The notes: a model not told the origin generated them from the sequence alone. DNA of 64,000 bases from Actinomycetota bacterium (GCA_020161795.1 JAIUOR010000012.1:36062-100061), one strand, 5' to 3'; shown: positions 43,596-52,897, counted from the stretch's first letter. Translations and numbers: made by a program.

Positions 43596-43961
43596 ATGGC
43601 GGGCAGAGCGCGCTTCCCGCGGTCGGTGTACACCCGCGGCCAGGAGCCGGATGCCCGGTTCACGCTGGCGAACGAACGAACCTTCCTGGCCTGGATCAGC
43701 ACCGGCCTGGCGCTGCTCTCGGTCGGAGTCGGGCTGGAGTCGCTGGCTGTGGGCCTGCAGCCCGGGTTCCGCCTGGCGGCATCGGTCACCTTGATCCTGG
43801 GCGGCATCGCCTGCGCCCTGCAGGCATGGTTCGGCTGGATGCGCGTGGAGACCGCGCTGCGCGAGCAACGACCGCTGCCGGCCTCGACCATGCTGGTCGT
43901 GTTGTCGGCGGTGCTGGTGATCACCGGCGGCTTCGTGCTGGCGGGGCTGATCGCCGCGTGA
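43596..43961 (+). CDS. DUF202 (YidH-type) membrane protein
   Basis: A 121-residue protein with three membrane helices. The FTLANERTFLAWISTGLALLS stretch at about 25-45 is the DUF202 signature. A TAAGGT box and GGAGAGGAG lie upstream. The function is unknown; it is paired by a GTGA overlap with a second DUF202 protein. Confidence 0.92.
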   Translation: MAGRARFPRSVYTRGQEPDARFTLANERTFLAWISTGLALLSVGVGLESLAVGLQPGFRLAASVTLILGGIACALQAWFGWMRVETALREQRPLPASTMLVVLSAVLVITGGFVLAGLIAA

Positions 43962-44278
43962 CCGTGCCAGTTCCCGGGCTGCAGCCGGAGCGGACGACGC
44001 TGGCCTGGCGACGCCTGGCGGTGGTGCTGATCGCGCTCGCCCTGGCCGCGCCGCGAGTCGCCTGGCCTCAGCTCGGGCCGGTGGCCGTGCTACCGGCCGC
44101 CGCGATCGCGGGGGCCGGGGTGTGGCTGGTGATCCGTAGCCAGCGACGCTATCGGGCCGCTCGAGCGGCGATGGCTGCGGGAAAGGCCCGGCCGTTGCCG
44201 GACGGCATGCTGCCGGTCGTCACGACCGCCGCGGCCCTCGCCCTGGGCGGGCTGGCGTTGATCGTGGTCGCGACCTGA
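43958..44278 (+). CDS. DUF202 membrane protein
   Basis: A 106-residue protein with three predicted membrane helices and LQPERTTLAWRRLAVVLIAL at the N-terminus, a shorter DUF202 signature. The GTG start overlaps the stop of the YidH-like gene, so the pair is co-translated and may form a hetero-oligomer. Function unknown. Confidence 0.9.
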   Translation: MTVPVPGLQPERTTLAWRRLAVVLIALALAAPRVAWPQLGPVAVLPAAAIAGAGVWLVIRSQRRYRAARAAMAAGKARPLPDGMLPVVTTAAALALGGLALIVVAT

Positions 44279-44285
44279 GCCATCC

Positions 44286-45053
44286 TCACTGGGCGGTGGA
44301 TTCCCAGCCGTCGGCCGGACGGTTGTCGAAATCACGGATCTCGTCACGCAGCCGGCCCATCCGACGGTCGAGATCCGCGGCCGCCTGGGCGGCGTCGTCC
44401 AACTCGCCCTTGAGATCCGCTGGCAGCTCACGGTCGTACTTGTAGAAGAGCTTGTGCTCGACGCTGGCCCAGAAGTCCATCGCGATGGTGCGGATCTGGA
44501 TCTCCACGAAGACGTCCTCCGTGCGATCGGAGAGGAACACCGGCACCTGGACGATGAGGTGCAGCGAGCGGTAGCCGTTGGGTTTGGGATCGGCGATGTA
44601 GTCCTTGGTCTGCACCAGCGTGACGTCGGGCTGCTTGGTGAGCATCGAGGCGATCCAGTACACGTCCGACACGAAACTGCAGGTGATTCTGATGCCCGCG
44701 ATGTCGCGCACCCTGGCCCGCACCGCCGAGACGGTCGGCTCGCACCCGTAGCGCTGCACCTTGGCCATCAGGCTCTCCGGCGACTTCAGCCGCGACCGGA
44801 CGTGTTCGATCGGGCTGTAGGAGTGGACGTTCTCGAACTCCCGCCGCAGGATGTTGACCTTGGTCGAGATCTCCTCGATGGCGAACTCGTAGTACATCCG
44901 GAACCGGATGAACTCCTCGCGCACCTGTCGCAGTCGCTCGGCCCGCTGCAACACCAGGGAGATCTCCCGCCCGGTCTCGGAGAGTTCATCGGCGAGCGCG
45001 GCTGACTCCGGTTCGGAGGACACGGTCTGGTCGCCGGATGTCACCATCTCCAT
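44286..45053 (-). CDS. Small alarmone synthetase (RelA/SpoT synthetase domain)
   Basis: A 255-residue GTP pyrophosphokinase-family protein with only the synthetase domain. RVRDIAGIR (114-122), PNGYRSLH (158-165) and EIQIRT (184-189) carry the catalytic and nucleotide-binding residues, and an N-terminal helical region (20-75) is probably for oligomerisation. It should make (p)ppGpp without amino-acid-starvation sensing, as YjbM/YwaC do. GGAGG lies 12 bases before the ATG at 45053; an ATG two codons on is an alternative start. Confidence 0.93.
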   Translation of the reverse strand: MEMVTSGDQTVSSEPESAALADELSETGREISLVLQRAERLRQVREEFIRFRMYYEFAIEEISTKVNILRREFENVHSYSPIEHVRSRLKSPESLMAKVQRYGCEPTVSAVRARVRDIAGIRITCSFVSDVYWIASMLTKQPDVTLVQTKDYIADPKPNGYRSLHLIVQVPVFLSDRTEDVFVEIQIRTIAMDFWASVEHKLFYKYDRELPADLKGELDDAAQAAADLDRRMGRLRDEIRDFDNRPADGWESTAQ

Positions 45054-45201
45054 CGTGCTAGGACGCCTCCTTCGACTCGGTACCTTCGATCGTAGCCGGG
45101 GCGGTTCAGCCTGACTGGACGCCCGTCATGTCACCGGAACCGCCCGAGAACGACGTCTCGACCTCCACTCGGGCGATCCAAAACGCAGCCCGCGGAGCGG
45201 C

Positions 45202-46632
45202 TCAGGCGGCCAGGATGCGGCCGTACCGCTGTTCGACCTTCGGACCATCGAGCGAACCACTGGTTCGAGCCTTGCGGTTGCCCAGCAGCAGTTTGTGGAC
45301 GATCCCCGCACCGCGAACTCCGCTCACCCGGGTACCGGGAGCACCGATCAGCCAGGTGCCGTCACCGGGCTTCTCTTCCGGATCGAAGTAGCCGCCCCGC
45401 ACCGACCAGCCGAAGTGGGCATCCGCCTGCGGCTTCCCGGGCAGGAAGGCGGAGCCGACGAACACCCGCGCCGTGCAGTTCTTGGTCAGCTTCCGGAACG
45501 GGATCGGGCCCAGGATCGTGACGCTTCCGGCGTCCCGCACCGACCCCTCGTCCTCGAACGGAGCGCCGACCGCCACCGAGTAGTCGAGTTCGGAGCAGTA
45601 CGCGCCGAACCCCACCGCGGATCCCCATCGGTCACCCGACTCGTTGGCACCGGGTACCCCCGCCGAGTTCTGATGGTAGTTGTAGACCCGCTTGACCTTG
45701 CCCCGGAGCGTGACGCTGAAGACCGACATCATGCCGGTCTGCTTGGCGCGACCGATGCTCTCGCCGGGCACACCGACCGCGATCAGGTAGGACCGGGCGT
45801 CGAGCGCGGCCCCGAACTGGTCACCGGCCTCGGCCGCGGTGGCGAACCCGGGCGAGTTCTGGGTGACGGCCAGAGCGGAGTAATTCCTGATGCCGTCCAG
45901 CAGATCCAGGACGGTCACTGCTCCGGCCTGCTTCCTGGTGCCGACGGCCTCCCCTGGCGCTCCGATCGCCAGCGTGTTCCAACGCGCGGCCAGGGCGGCA
46001 CCGAAGCGGTCTCCCCGCTCGCTCTTGCCGGGCACTCCCTTGCTGTCCTGGGTCACCACCACCGGCTTCCCCGGCTTGGCCGTGCCCCAGTCGAGCGGGT
46101 AGAGCCATACTCCGCCGCCCGCGCGGGGCGACAGGGGCGTCGCCGGTGCGCCGACCGCCAGCACATCCGCGGCGTCGACATAGGCCAGCGTGGTTCCCCA
46201 GGAGTTGCCGGCACCGGCCGGTGCCTTGATCCGGTGGAGATTGCCGGGCTCGAACCCGGCGTCCGAGCCGAACAGAATGTAGACCGAGCCCGTCGAACCG
46301 GACCGCCCGGGCGCGCTCACGACCAGATCCGCGCAGCCGTCACCGTCCAACCACTCGACCAGCACGGCCGTCCCGAAGCCGCCACCTGCGTCGGCGATGC
46401 CCAGGCCGGCCTCGGTGAGTTGCACGTGGTGATTCGGCGTGCGGAGATCCACCGTGCCGTCGCCTTCCGGTAGGCCGACGGCGGTGTAGTCGTCCCACTC
46501 GCGCGACCACGGGCCGTCATCGCTGCAGCCGGCCGGTGCGGCCTGCGCGACGGAGACCGGCAGGCACAGGGCGCAGATGAGCAGCAGGGTGAATGAACTG
46601 CACAATGCAATCGGACGACGAATGCCGGGCAT
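45202..46632 (-). CDS. Secreted FG-GAP/integrin-alpha-like repeat protein
   Basis: A 476-residue secreted protein. A signal peptide (about 1-31, ending VAQAAPAG) is followed by about six FG-GAP repeats recognisable by GDRFGAAL, GDQFGAAL, GDRWGSAV and AHFGWSV, paired with AIGAPGE, AVGVPGE, AVGAPFE and LIGAPGTR. They should fold as a seven-bladed integrin-type propeller. The ATG at 46632 has GAGGAGG six bases upstream. No anchor is seen, so it is probably released. Function unknown; possibly adhesion or ligand binding. Confidence 0.9.
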   Translation of the reverse strand: MPGIRRPIALCSSFTLLLICALCLPVSVAQAAPAGCSDDGPWSREWDDYTAVGLPEGDGTVDLRTPNHHVQLTEAGLGIADAGGGFGTAVLVEWLDGDGCADLVVSAPGRSGSTGSVYILFGSDAGFEPGNLHRIKAPAGAGNSWGTTLAYVDAADVLAVGAPATPLSPRAGGGVWLYPLDWGTAKPGKPVVVTQDSKGVPGKSERGDRFGAALAARWNTLAIGAPGEAVGTRKQAGAVTVLDLLDGIRNYSALAVTQNSPGFATAAEAGDQFGAALDARSYLIAVGVPGESIGRAKQTGMMSVFSVTLRGKVKRVYNYHQNSAGVPGANESGDRWGSAVGFGAYCSELDYSVAVGAPFEDEGSVRDAGSVTILGPIPFRKLTKNCTARVFVGSAFLPGKPQADAHFGWSVRGGYFDPEEKPGDGTWLIGAPGTRVSGVRGAGIVHKLLLGNRKARTSGSLDGPKVEQRYGRILAA

Positions 46633-46728
46633 GGCGTTCCTCCTCAGCGGGGTATGCACAGTAGACCACGCTCCGTGGCCCGGCGCGCTGGATCTGGCGA
46701 AGCCGAGCCGTTCGGGAGCCCCGCTGTG

Positions 46729-48852
46729 TCAATCGGTCTCGACGGGAAAACGCCGGACCGCGCGCCCCAGACGTGAGCCGCGTGCCGGAAGGGGCCAGCT
46801 CCGATTGCCGGGGCGCCAGTCGGACGGCCGTTGCGCGGCACGGATTCCGTTGAGGATGACGATGACCTCGGCCGCTTCGTGGATCAGCACGATACCGGTC
46901 AGCCCGAGGAGGCCGAACAGTGCCAGTGGGGGCAAGGTCACGATGATCGCCAGCGCGAGCCCGATGTTCACGGTCATGATCTGCCGGCCGCGGCGGGCGT
47001 GGGCCAGCGCAGTGGGGATGAGCCGCAGGTCGTGGCCGGTGAATGCCACGTCCGCAGACTCGACGGCCGCGGCTGAGCCCTTCGCACCCATGGCGATGCC
47101 GACGGTCGCGGTGGCCAGCGCCGGGGCATCGTTGATCCCGTCGCCCACCATCGCGGTCGGACCGATGGCGACGAGTTCGCGGATCACCGCCGCTTTGTCG
47201 GCCGGAAGTCGCTCGGCTCGCACGTCGGTGATTCCAGCCTGCCGGGCCAGCGTGCGCGCGGTGCGCGCGTTGTCACCGGTCAGCATGAGCGCGTCAATGC
47301 CGTGAGCTCGCAGCAGCTGGACGGTCTGGGTGGCTTCGGGGCGCAGTTCGTCCCGGACGCCGATCAGCCCGGCGATCCGCCCGTCAGCCTCGACCACCAC
47401 GACCGTCATGCCCTCGGACGTCATCCTGTCGGCGTCGGGCGCGAGCTCGGCAGGGTCGAGCCACCGGACGTTCCCCACCCGGACCCGCACGCCCCCGACC
47501 TCGCCGCTGATGCCCCGCCCGGCTTCCTCGACCACGCCGGAGCCTGCCGGCGTTCCCGGCGCCGCAGCGACGATCGCGGCCGCGAGCGGATGGGTGCTGG
47601 TGGCTTCCAGCGCCGCGGCCAGCCCCAGCACATCGCCACGCGAGACACCGGGTGCGGCGCGGACGCCCACCACGGCCGGCTCGTTGCGGGTGAGGGTGCC
47701 GGTCTTGTCCAGCGCGATCGTCCGGATCGTGCCCAGTTGCTCGAAAGCCTCCCCGGACTTGATCACGACGCCGAACTTCGACGCCGCGCCGATCGCGCTG
47801 ATCACGGTCACCGGCACCGCGATCGCCAGCGCGCACGGCGAGGCGGCCACCAGCACGACCAGCGCACGTTCGATCCACGTCCCAGGATCGCCAACGACGA
47901 AGCCGAACACCGTGACCAGCGCGGCCAGTGCGAGAACGGCGGGCACCAGCGGGCGGGCGATCCTGTCCGCCAGCCGGGCGCGCTCCCCCTTGCGAGCGTG
48001 GGCCTGCTCGACCAGCGCGACGATCTGCGTCAGCGAGTTGTCCCGGCCGTCCGCGGTGGCCTCGATCTGCAGGGTCGCCGAACCGTTCACCGACCCGGCT
48101 GGGACGTCATCGCCGGGGCCCACCTCGACCGGGATCGACTCCCCGGTCACCGCCGAGGTGTCGATGCTGGAACGTCCGCTCACCACGACACCGTCGGTCG
48201 CGACCCGCTCCCCGGCAGCCACGACCAGGATGTCCAGCACCCGCACATCGGCCGCGGGGATCGTGATGTCGCCCCCCAGTCGGGAGAGGCGGACGGTCTG
48301 CGGGATCAGGACCAGCAGCGCGCGCAGCCCCTCCTTCGCCCGGTCCATCGCACGATCCTCAAGAGCCTCGGCCAGTGAGAACAGGAAGGCCAGCGCCGCG
48401 GCCTCGCCAACATGACCGAGCATCACCGCGCCGAGCGCGGCGATCGTCATGAGCAGAGCCACCCCGAGCCGACCGCGGGCCAGGCGGCGCAGCGCCCCCG
48501 GCACGAACGTGTAGCCGCCGACGGCCAAGGACACCGCGTGCAGCACGATCCCGACCACGCCGGCCCCGGCCGACCCCGCGCCATACCCGGCAAGCAGGAA
48601 CACCGCGGCTATCGATGACGGCAACAGTGCGGGATCCCGCCACCAGGGCGGCCGTGCCTCGCCGAGGTCCGCTCCGGATTGGCCGGCGGCGCCGCCCGGC
48701 TCCGGATCCAGCCCGCAGCACGTGTCACCGGCGATGCACGGGGCTGCCGGCCGGCTCCGCACCCCTCCGGATCCGCTCGGTCCCGGCGCGGGGAGCGGTC
48801 GCACCGGCCCTTCCTGACCGAGTTCGATCTCCCCGCAGCACTCCCGGCTCAC
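46729..48852 (-). CDS. Heavy-metal P1B-type ATPase (CtpG-like)
   Basis: A 707-residue heavy-metal efflux ATPase. The ion-path motif is ASPCALAIAVP (SPC type), the phosphorylation site DKTGTLT, followed by TGES, MLTGDN and MVGDGINDAPALA; HEAAEVIVILNGIR lies in the last helices. A Cys-rich N-terminal tail of about 50 residues (CC, CIAGDTCC) replaces a classical HMA domain. It overlaps the CmtR-like regulator by ATGA, the same regulator-pump pairing as CmtR/CtpG in mycobacteria. Cadmium, lead or zinc export is the likely role. Confidence 0.93.
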   Translation of the reverse strand: MSRECCGEIELGQEGPVRPLPAPGPSGSGGVRSRPAAPCIAGDTCCGLDPEPGGAAGQSGADLGEARPPWWRDPALLPSSIAAVFLLAGYGAGSAGAGVVGIVLHAVSLAVGGYTFVPGALRRLARGRLGVALLMTIAALGAVMLGHVGEAAALAFLFSLAEALEDRAMDRAKEGLRALLVLIPQTVRLSRLGGDITIPAADVRVLDILVVAAGERVATDGVVVSGRSSIDTSAVTGESIPVEVGPGDDVPAGSVNGSATLQIEATADGRDNSLTQIVALVEQAHARKGERARLADRIARPLVPAVLALAALVTVFGFVVGDPGTWIERALVVLVAASPCALAIAVPVTVISAIGAASKFGVVIKSGEAFEQLGTIRTIALDKTGTLTRNEPAVVGVRAAPGVSRGDVLGLAAALEATSTHPLAAAIVAAAPGTPAGSGVVEEAGRGISGEVGGVRVRVGNVRWLDPAELAPDADRMTSEGMTVVVVEADGRIAGLIGVRDELRPEATQTVQLLRAHGIDALMLTGDNARTARTLARQAGITDVRAERLPADKAAVIRELVAIGPTAMVGDGINDAPALATATVGIAMGAKGSAAAVESADVAFTGHDLRLIPTALAHARRGRQIMTVNIGLALAIIVTLPPLALFGLLGLTGIVLIHEAAEVIVILNGIRAAQRPSDWRPGNRSWPLPARGSRLGRAVRRFPVETD

Positions 48853-49226
48853 CGCGCGGCTTCCCCCACGTCACCAGCGGCCGGGCCGCAGCACAGCGGC
48901 ACATCGCAGGCCTCGTCCAGGCACGGCACCCCATCGTCGACGGCAACCACCGTCTGCACCAACAACTCCAACGCCCGCGTCAGGTGCGGATCGGCGATCT
49001 CATACCGGGTCTGACGACCCTCCGGCATCGCCACCACCAGCCCACAGCCGCGCAGACAGGCAAGGTGGTTCGACACATTCGTCCGCGTCAAGCCCAACGA
49101 CTCCGACAGTCGCGCCGGATAGCCCGGCGCCTCCAGCAACTGCAGCAGGATCCGCGAACGAGTGGGATCGGCCATCGCCCGGCCCAACCGGTTCATCACG
49201 TCCAGACGCGAAGCAATAGTCAGCAT
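48849..49226 (-). CDS. CmtR-like ArsR-family metal sensor
   Basis: A 125-residue ArsR/SmtB repressor. With the ATG at 49226, cysteines fall at 57, 61 (HLACLRGCG) and 102, exactly the Cd(II)/Pb(II) ligands known for mycobacterial CmtR; three more (107, 112, 113) are in the tail. The winged helix covers about 15-75. TATAGT (49233-49238) lies six bases before this ATG, indicating a leaderless transcript, and a palindromic operator overlaps both. The ATG at 49241 would lie upstream of the -10 and is rejected. It represses its own operon with the ATPase. Confidence 0.93.
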   Translation of the reverse strand: MLTIASRLDVMNRLGRAMADPTRSRILLQLLEAPGYPARLSESLGLTRTNVSNHLACLRGCGLVVAMPEGRQTRYEIADPHLTRALELLVQTVVAVDDGVPCLDEACDVPLCCGPAAGDVGEAAR

Positions 49227-49237
49227 AGGCTGACTAT
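49216..49237. promoter_or_regulatory. CmtR operator overlapping the -10 and start codon
   Basis: ATAGTCAGC (49216-49224) and GCTGACTAT (49229-49237) are exact inverted 9-bp arms with a four-base spacer. The site covers the start codon of the regulator and most of its -10 hexamer, so bound repressor would block polymerase directly. Confidence 0.8.
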
Positions 49238-49319
49238 ACATTGGATACTGACCTATCGAGCGCCTTCTCCAATGTCATGGCTGACCTGGATGTCACAGAC
49301 GAATCTGCCTCGCGGAGGG

Positions 49320-49907
49320 TCATCGGGCAGACCTCCAGCTGTCCTGGAGGCTGCGGATCCTGCGCGCTGGCACGCCCCCGACGACCGTGTTCGGCTCGAC
49401 GTCGCGCGTGACGACCGCCCCTGCGGCGACAACCGCGCCATCGCCGATCGTGACACCGGCGAGAACAGTGACGTTGGCGCCGATCCACACCCGGCTGCCG
49501 ATGATGATGGGCTGCGGGATGGTGGTCGCGCGCAGTGCCGGGTCGAGGTCGTGGTTCAGCGTGGCGAGCACGACGTTGTGGCCGATGAGCGCATCGTCAC
49601 CGATCCGGATACCGCCCTGGTCCTGGAACCGGCAGCCGCTGTTGAGGAAGACCCGCTCACCCAGGACGATGTTCTTCCCGCAGTCGGTGGTGAACGGTGG
49701 GAACAGCCGGAAGGTGTCGGGGACGGGACGGCCGGTGATCCGCGACATGATCTCGATCCGCTCGTCGGGCGTGGTGTAGCGGGTGTTCAGTTCCATGCAC
49801 AGGCGGATCGCCTCGTCCGCGAGGTCGTGCATCTTCGCTGCGAGGTCAGTGCCCGGCCGGCTCGGTTCTCCGGCGTTCATCCGAGCGAGAAACTCCTCGG
49901 TCTCCAT
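49320..49907 (-). CDS. Sugar O-acetyltransferase (maltose acetyltransferase type)
   Basis: A 195-residue left-handed beta-helix acetyltransferase. An N-terminal helical cap (about 1-55) precedes hexapeptide coils, with the catalytic His in LNHDLD and the C-terminal VGGVPARRIR typical of the Maa/NodL family. It follows the alcohol dehydrogenase with a 12-bp gap and is probably co-transcribed. Substrate unknown; many members acetylate sugars or act in detoxification. Confidence 0.92.
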   Translation of the reverse strand: METEEFLARMNAGEPSRPGTDLAAKMHDLADEAIRLCMELNTRYTTPDERIEIMSRITGRPVPDTFRLFPPFTTDCGKNIVLGERVFLNSGCRFQDQGGIRIGDDALIGHNVVLATLNHDLDPALRATTIPQPIIIGSRVWIGANVTVLAGVTIGDGAVVAAGAVVTRDVEPNTVVGGVPARRIRSLQDSWRSAR

Positions 49908-49919
49908 GATCTCGACTCC

Positions 49920-50951
49920 TCAGATGGTGAGCAGAACTTTGGTGGCGGTGCGCTCGTCCATCGCACGGTAGCCCTCTGCTGCTTCGTCGAGCGGGAGGGT
50001 GAGATCGAATACCTTTCCGGGGTTGATCCTGCGATCCCAGATGAGTTGGAGCAGGTCGGGCAGGTAGCGGCGGACGGGCGCGGGGCCGCCGTGCAGATGC
50101 ACCTCGGCGAAGAACAGTTCGTCGGCGGGGATCTTCACGCCTTCGTGCGCGACACCGACGAAGCCGATGTGCCCACCAGGACGGCAGGAGCGGATCGCCT
50201 GAAGCAGCGATTCCTCGGTCCCGACCGCCTCCACGACCGAGTGCGCGCCAAGGCCGCCGGTGAGTTCCCTGATCCTCGCCGCACCGGCCGGGCCGCGTTC
50301 CTCCACGATGTCGGTGGCGCCGAACTCGCGGGCGAACTGCTGGCGCTCCGGATGGCGACTCATGGCAATGATGCGTTCGGCGCCCAGCTGTTTCGCGGCC
50401 AGCACTCCCATGAGCCCCACTGCACCATCGCCGACCACCGCGACGGTCTTGCCAGGGCGGGCTTCGGCAGCATCGGCGGCGAACCAACCGGTGCCGAGCA
50501 CGTCGGAGGCGGCCAACAGCGACGGGATCAGGTCCGCGTCGGGTCGGCCGGGCGTCGTGACCAGGGTTCCGTCCGCCTGAGGGATGCGCGCCCTCTCCGC
50601 CTGGGTGCCGATGGTGCCGTGCACGAACTGGAAGTACACGCACTTCGAGGGGTAGCCGGACCTGCAGATCTCGCACACCCCGCAGGAGACGACGAACGAG
50701 CCGACGACGAAATCTCCGGGCTTCACCGTCCGCACTTCGCTGCCGACTTCCTCGACGACGCCGACGTACTCGTGCCCCATGAGCGTGTGGTCAACCGCCT
50801 CCACGCCACGGTACGGCCACAGGTCAGAACCACAGATGCAGGTCGCAATGAGCCGCAGCACCGCGTCGGTGGGTTCGGCGATCCGAGGATCTTCGCGGTC
50901 GGTGACCACGACCTGCCCCGGTGCCTCCATGATGACCGCCCGCATGTGCAT
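49920..50951 (-). CDS. Zinc-dependent alcohol dehydrogenase
   Basis: A 343-residue medium-chain dehydrogenase with both zinc sites: catalytic Cys in CICGSD with GHE, and structural cysteines in CGVCEICRSGYPSKC. The NAD(P) motif is VVGDGAVGLMG. It is divergent from an XRE regulator, a common arrangement in which the regulator controls the dehydrogenase. The ATG at 50951 follows AAGGGA closely; a second ATG at 50945 has better spacing and could be used. Confidence 0.92.
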   Translation of the reverse strand: MHMRAVIMEAPGQVVVTDREDPRIAEPTDAVLRLIATCICGSDLWPYRGVEAVDHTLMGHEYVGVVEEVGSEVRTVKPGDFVVGSFVVSCGVCEICRSGYPSKCVYFQFVHGTIGTQAERARIPQADGTLVTTPGRPDADLIPSLLAASDVLGTGWFAADAAEARPGKTVAVVGDGAVGLMGVLAAKQLGAERIIAMSRHPERQQFAREFGATDIVEERGPAGAARIRELTGGLGAHSVVEAVGTEESLLQAIRSCRPGGHIGFVGVAHEGVKIPADELFFAEVHLHGGPAPVRRYLPDLLQLIWDRRINPGKVFDLTLPLDEAAEGYRAMDERTATKVLLTI

Positions 50952-51062
50952 GTTCCCTTCTCATAGGCCTCCAGCGCCTCCATCGAAACACCGCTGCTGT
51001 GACTGAGGGAGGCCCCGGTGGTGCCTCCCTCCCGCCACCACGTTCACGTATCCTCGAGAAAC

Positions 51063-51956
51063 ATGGACAATCGGGCAGAGGTACGGGAGTTCCTGACTTC
51101 CCGCCGCGGGCGTGTCACCCCGCAGCAGGTCGGCCTACCCGCTGGTCCGGGGCGTCGGGTAACGGGGCTGCGCCGAAGCGAGGTCGCGGTGCTGGCCGGG
51201 GTGAGTGTCGAGTACTACACCCGCATCGAGCGAGGCGCGATCGACAGTGCCTCCCCCGAGGTTCTCGACGCGCTCTGCCGCGCCCTGCTGCTGGACGACG
51301 CCGAACGCGCCCACCTCTTCGATCTCGCCCAGGCGGCGAGCCCTGTCGCTCGTCCTCCCCGGCGCCGCAACCCGAGTACGTGGCTCGCGCACCAAAGCCT
51401 GCAATGGGTACTCGACGCCATCACAGCCGGCCCCGCGTTCGTCCGCAATGGCCGGATGGATCTCCTCGCGGTCAATCCGCTGGCGCGAGCGTTCTACGCC
51501 GACGTGTACGACATGCCCGGACAGCCGCCGAACATCGCCCGCTTCACCTTCCTCGATCAGCGCGCCCACGACTTCTATCCCGACTGGGGCATGTTCGCTG
51601 ACGTGACCGTGGCGATCCTGCGCACCGAGGCGGGCCGCGATCCGCACAACAAGGAGCTGCACGGCCTCATCGGGGAACTCTCCACCCGCAGCGATGAGTT
51701 CCGCGCCCGCTGGGGCGCCCACGACGTGCGGCACCACGGCACCGGTGTCAAGACGTTCAGACACCCGGTCGTGGGCGAAATGACTCTGGCCTACGAAGGC
51801 CTGAGCATGGAGGCCGAACCCGGCCTCACCCTCACCATCTATGCGGCTGAGCCGGCCAGCCCCTCGGCCGAGCGGATACGGCTGCTCGCAAGTTGGGCAG
51901 CCGGCGAGCGCCGGACCGCCCCGAACGTCGCAGTCACCGGGGAGATGGGCCGGTGA
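51063..51956 (+). CDS. XRE-family regulator with MmyB-like ligand domain
   Basis: A 297-residue regulator. An N-terminal helix-turn-helix (about 25-80, GLRRSEVAVLAGVSVEYYTRIERG) is followed by the MmyB-type PAS-like ligand domain (about 100-270, LLAVNPLARAFY, RFTFLDQRAHDFYPDW). The ATG at 51063 follows TATCCT by eight bases. It is divergent from the alcohol dehydrogenase/acetyltransferase pair and probably regulates it. Members of this family often respond to fatty acids or small metabolites. Confidence 0.92.
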   Translation: MDNRAEVREFLTSRRGRVTPQQVGLPAGPGRRVTGLRRSEVAVLAGVSVEYYTRIERGAIDSASPEVLDALCRALLLDDAERAHLFDLAQAASPVARPPRRRNPSTWLAHQSLQWVLDAITAGPAFVRNGRMDLLAVNPLARAFYADVYDMPGQPPNIARFTFLDQRAHDFYPDWGMFADVTVAILRTEAGRDPHNKELHGLIGELSTRSDEFRARWGAHDVRHHGTGVKTFRHPVVGEMTLAYEGLSMEAEPGLTLTIYAAEPASPSAERIRLLASWAAGERRTAPNVAVTGEMGR

Positions 51957-52255
51957 GGCGTCCCACCGACGCAGCCACGATCACAGCGGTAGTCGCGCTA
52001 TGCGCGATGCTCCCGGGCTATTCCGCTCCGGCTACGCCCACATCCGGGCCGACAACGACAGCATCCGCACCGAGTACGAGCACCCCGACACCGGGCACCG
52101 GAGCCGAACCGTCAGGAAACGACATGACCACCACGCCCATCCGGATCGTCGTCGGCGACCAGACCATCGACGCCCGACTCTGGGACGATATACGTGCGAC
52201 AAGGGTGGCAACGAGCGACCATCTGTGCCTACTTCTGATCACTCACGACCACTGA
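51953..52255 (+). pseudogene. Truncated cyclophilin-like-fold protein, probable pseudogene
   Basis: A 100-residue reading frame whose GTG overlaps the regulator stop. It has a hydrophobic N-terminus, a Thr/Ser/Pro-rich linker and then IRIVVGDQTIDARLWD, the first strand pair of a small cyclophilin-like domain. After that the sequence diverges and stops, so about 80 residues of the domain are missing. The expected lipobox cysteine also reads Tyr (LPGYS). It ends about 50 bp before a tRNA gene, which suggests loss through recombination at that site. Confidence 0.55.
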
Positions 52256-52307
52256 TCGCGTCAGGCGTTCAGCCTTGCCAGAAGCACGTTATACGCTCAA
52301 CCCAGTT

Positions 52308-52383
52308 TGGCGACCCCAGCAAGATTCGAACTTGCGACACAAGGTTTAGGAAACCTCTGCTCTATCCCCTGAGCTATGGGGCC
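52308..52383 (-). tRNA. tRNA-Arg (anticodon CCT)
   Basis: The minus strand gives a full cloverleaf: acceptor GGCCCCA with TGGGGTC, D-stem GCTC/GAGC, anticodon arm GAGGT-TTCCTAA-ACCTT, and T-arm with AGTTCGAATCT. Anticodon CCT reads AGG (Arg). Discriminator G is followed by an encoded CCA (52308-52310). The metal/dehydrogenase accessory block lies on its 3' side. Confidence 0.96.
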
Positions 52384-52776
52384 GTGCCCTGGCGCGGCCA
52401 AGGCGTCGTTCAGCCTACCGCGCCGGCCAGACGTCCGGTGCCGCGCGACCGGGTGGCCGGGCGACGACGCGCACCGGATTGGCGTCCGGCCCCACCAGAC
52501 GGTTGGGGAAATGCGTTCGAAGCGATTTTCATCGGATCCAGGACATTCTCTGCAGGACGACGGGAATTCGAAGCGGCTTACCCGAACATGCGGCTTGAAT
52601 TCAATGAATTCTCCGCAGGTCATGCCATCGCTGCTCCGTTCACGGTCATGCAATTCACCACTCGCGGAAGCGGTATTTCACTCTTCTGTGCCGGCGGTCG
52701 ACGGCGGCAGCGGCGCCGCTGCGACGCGGAAGGGTTCCTAAGCGCCCGGCCCCAGCCAATCGACGGGGTTCTCTGG
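52384..52776. other. Intergenic region without a supported gene
   Basis: Several short frames cross this stretch, but none has a start context or recognisable protein. Base composition drops from about 52500 on, with an EcoRI-like palindromic patch (TTGAATTCAATGAATTC) near 52596. It may be remnant DNA from whatever truncated the neighbouring gene. Confidence 0.5.
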
Positions 52777-52818
52777 GGAAATAAAACGGTTCCTGCCCGG
52801 GGGGATTGGGCAGGAACC
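52777..52818 (-). terminator. Rho-independent terminator of the thioredoxin gene
   Basis: GGTTCCTGCCC (52788-52798) pairs perfectly with GGGCAGGAACC (52808-52818) over 11 bp with a nine-base loop. On the minus strand the stem is followed by GTTTTATTT. It lies about 80 bp after the thioredoxin stop. Confidence 0.85.
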
Positions 52819-52897
52819 CGCGACAGGAGTATGGCATGAAACGTGTCAACGACACAAACAAAGACACGCAATTCGTGAAAGAACTTTACAAACCGCG

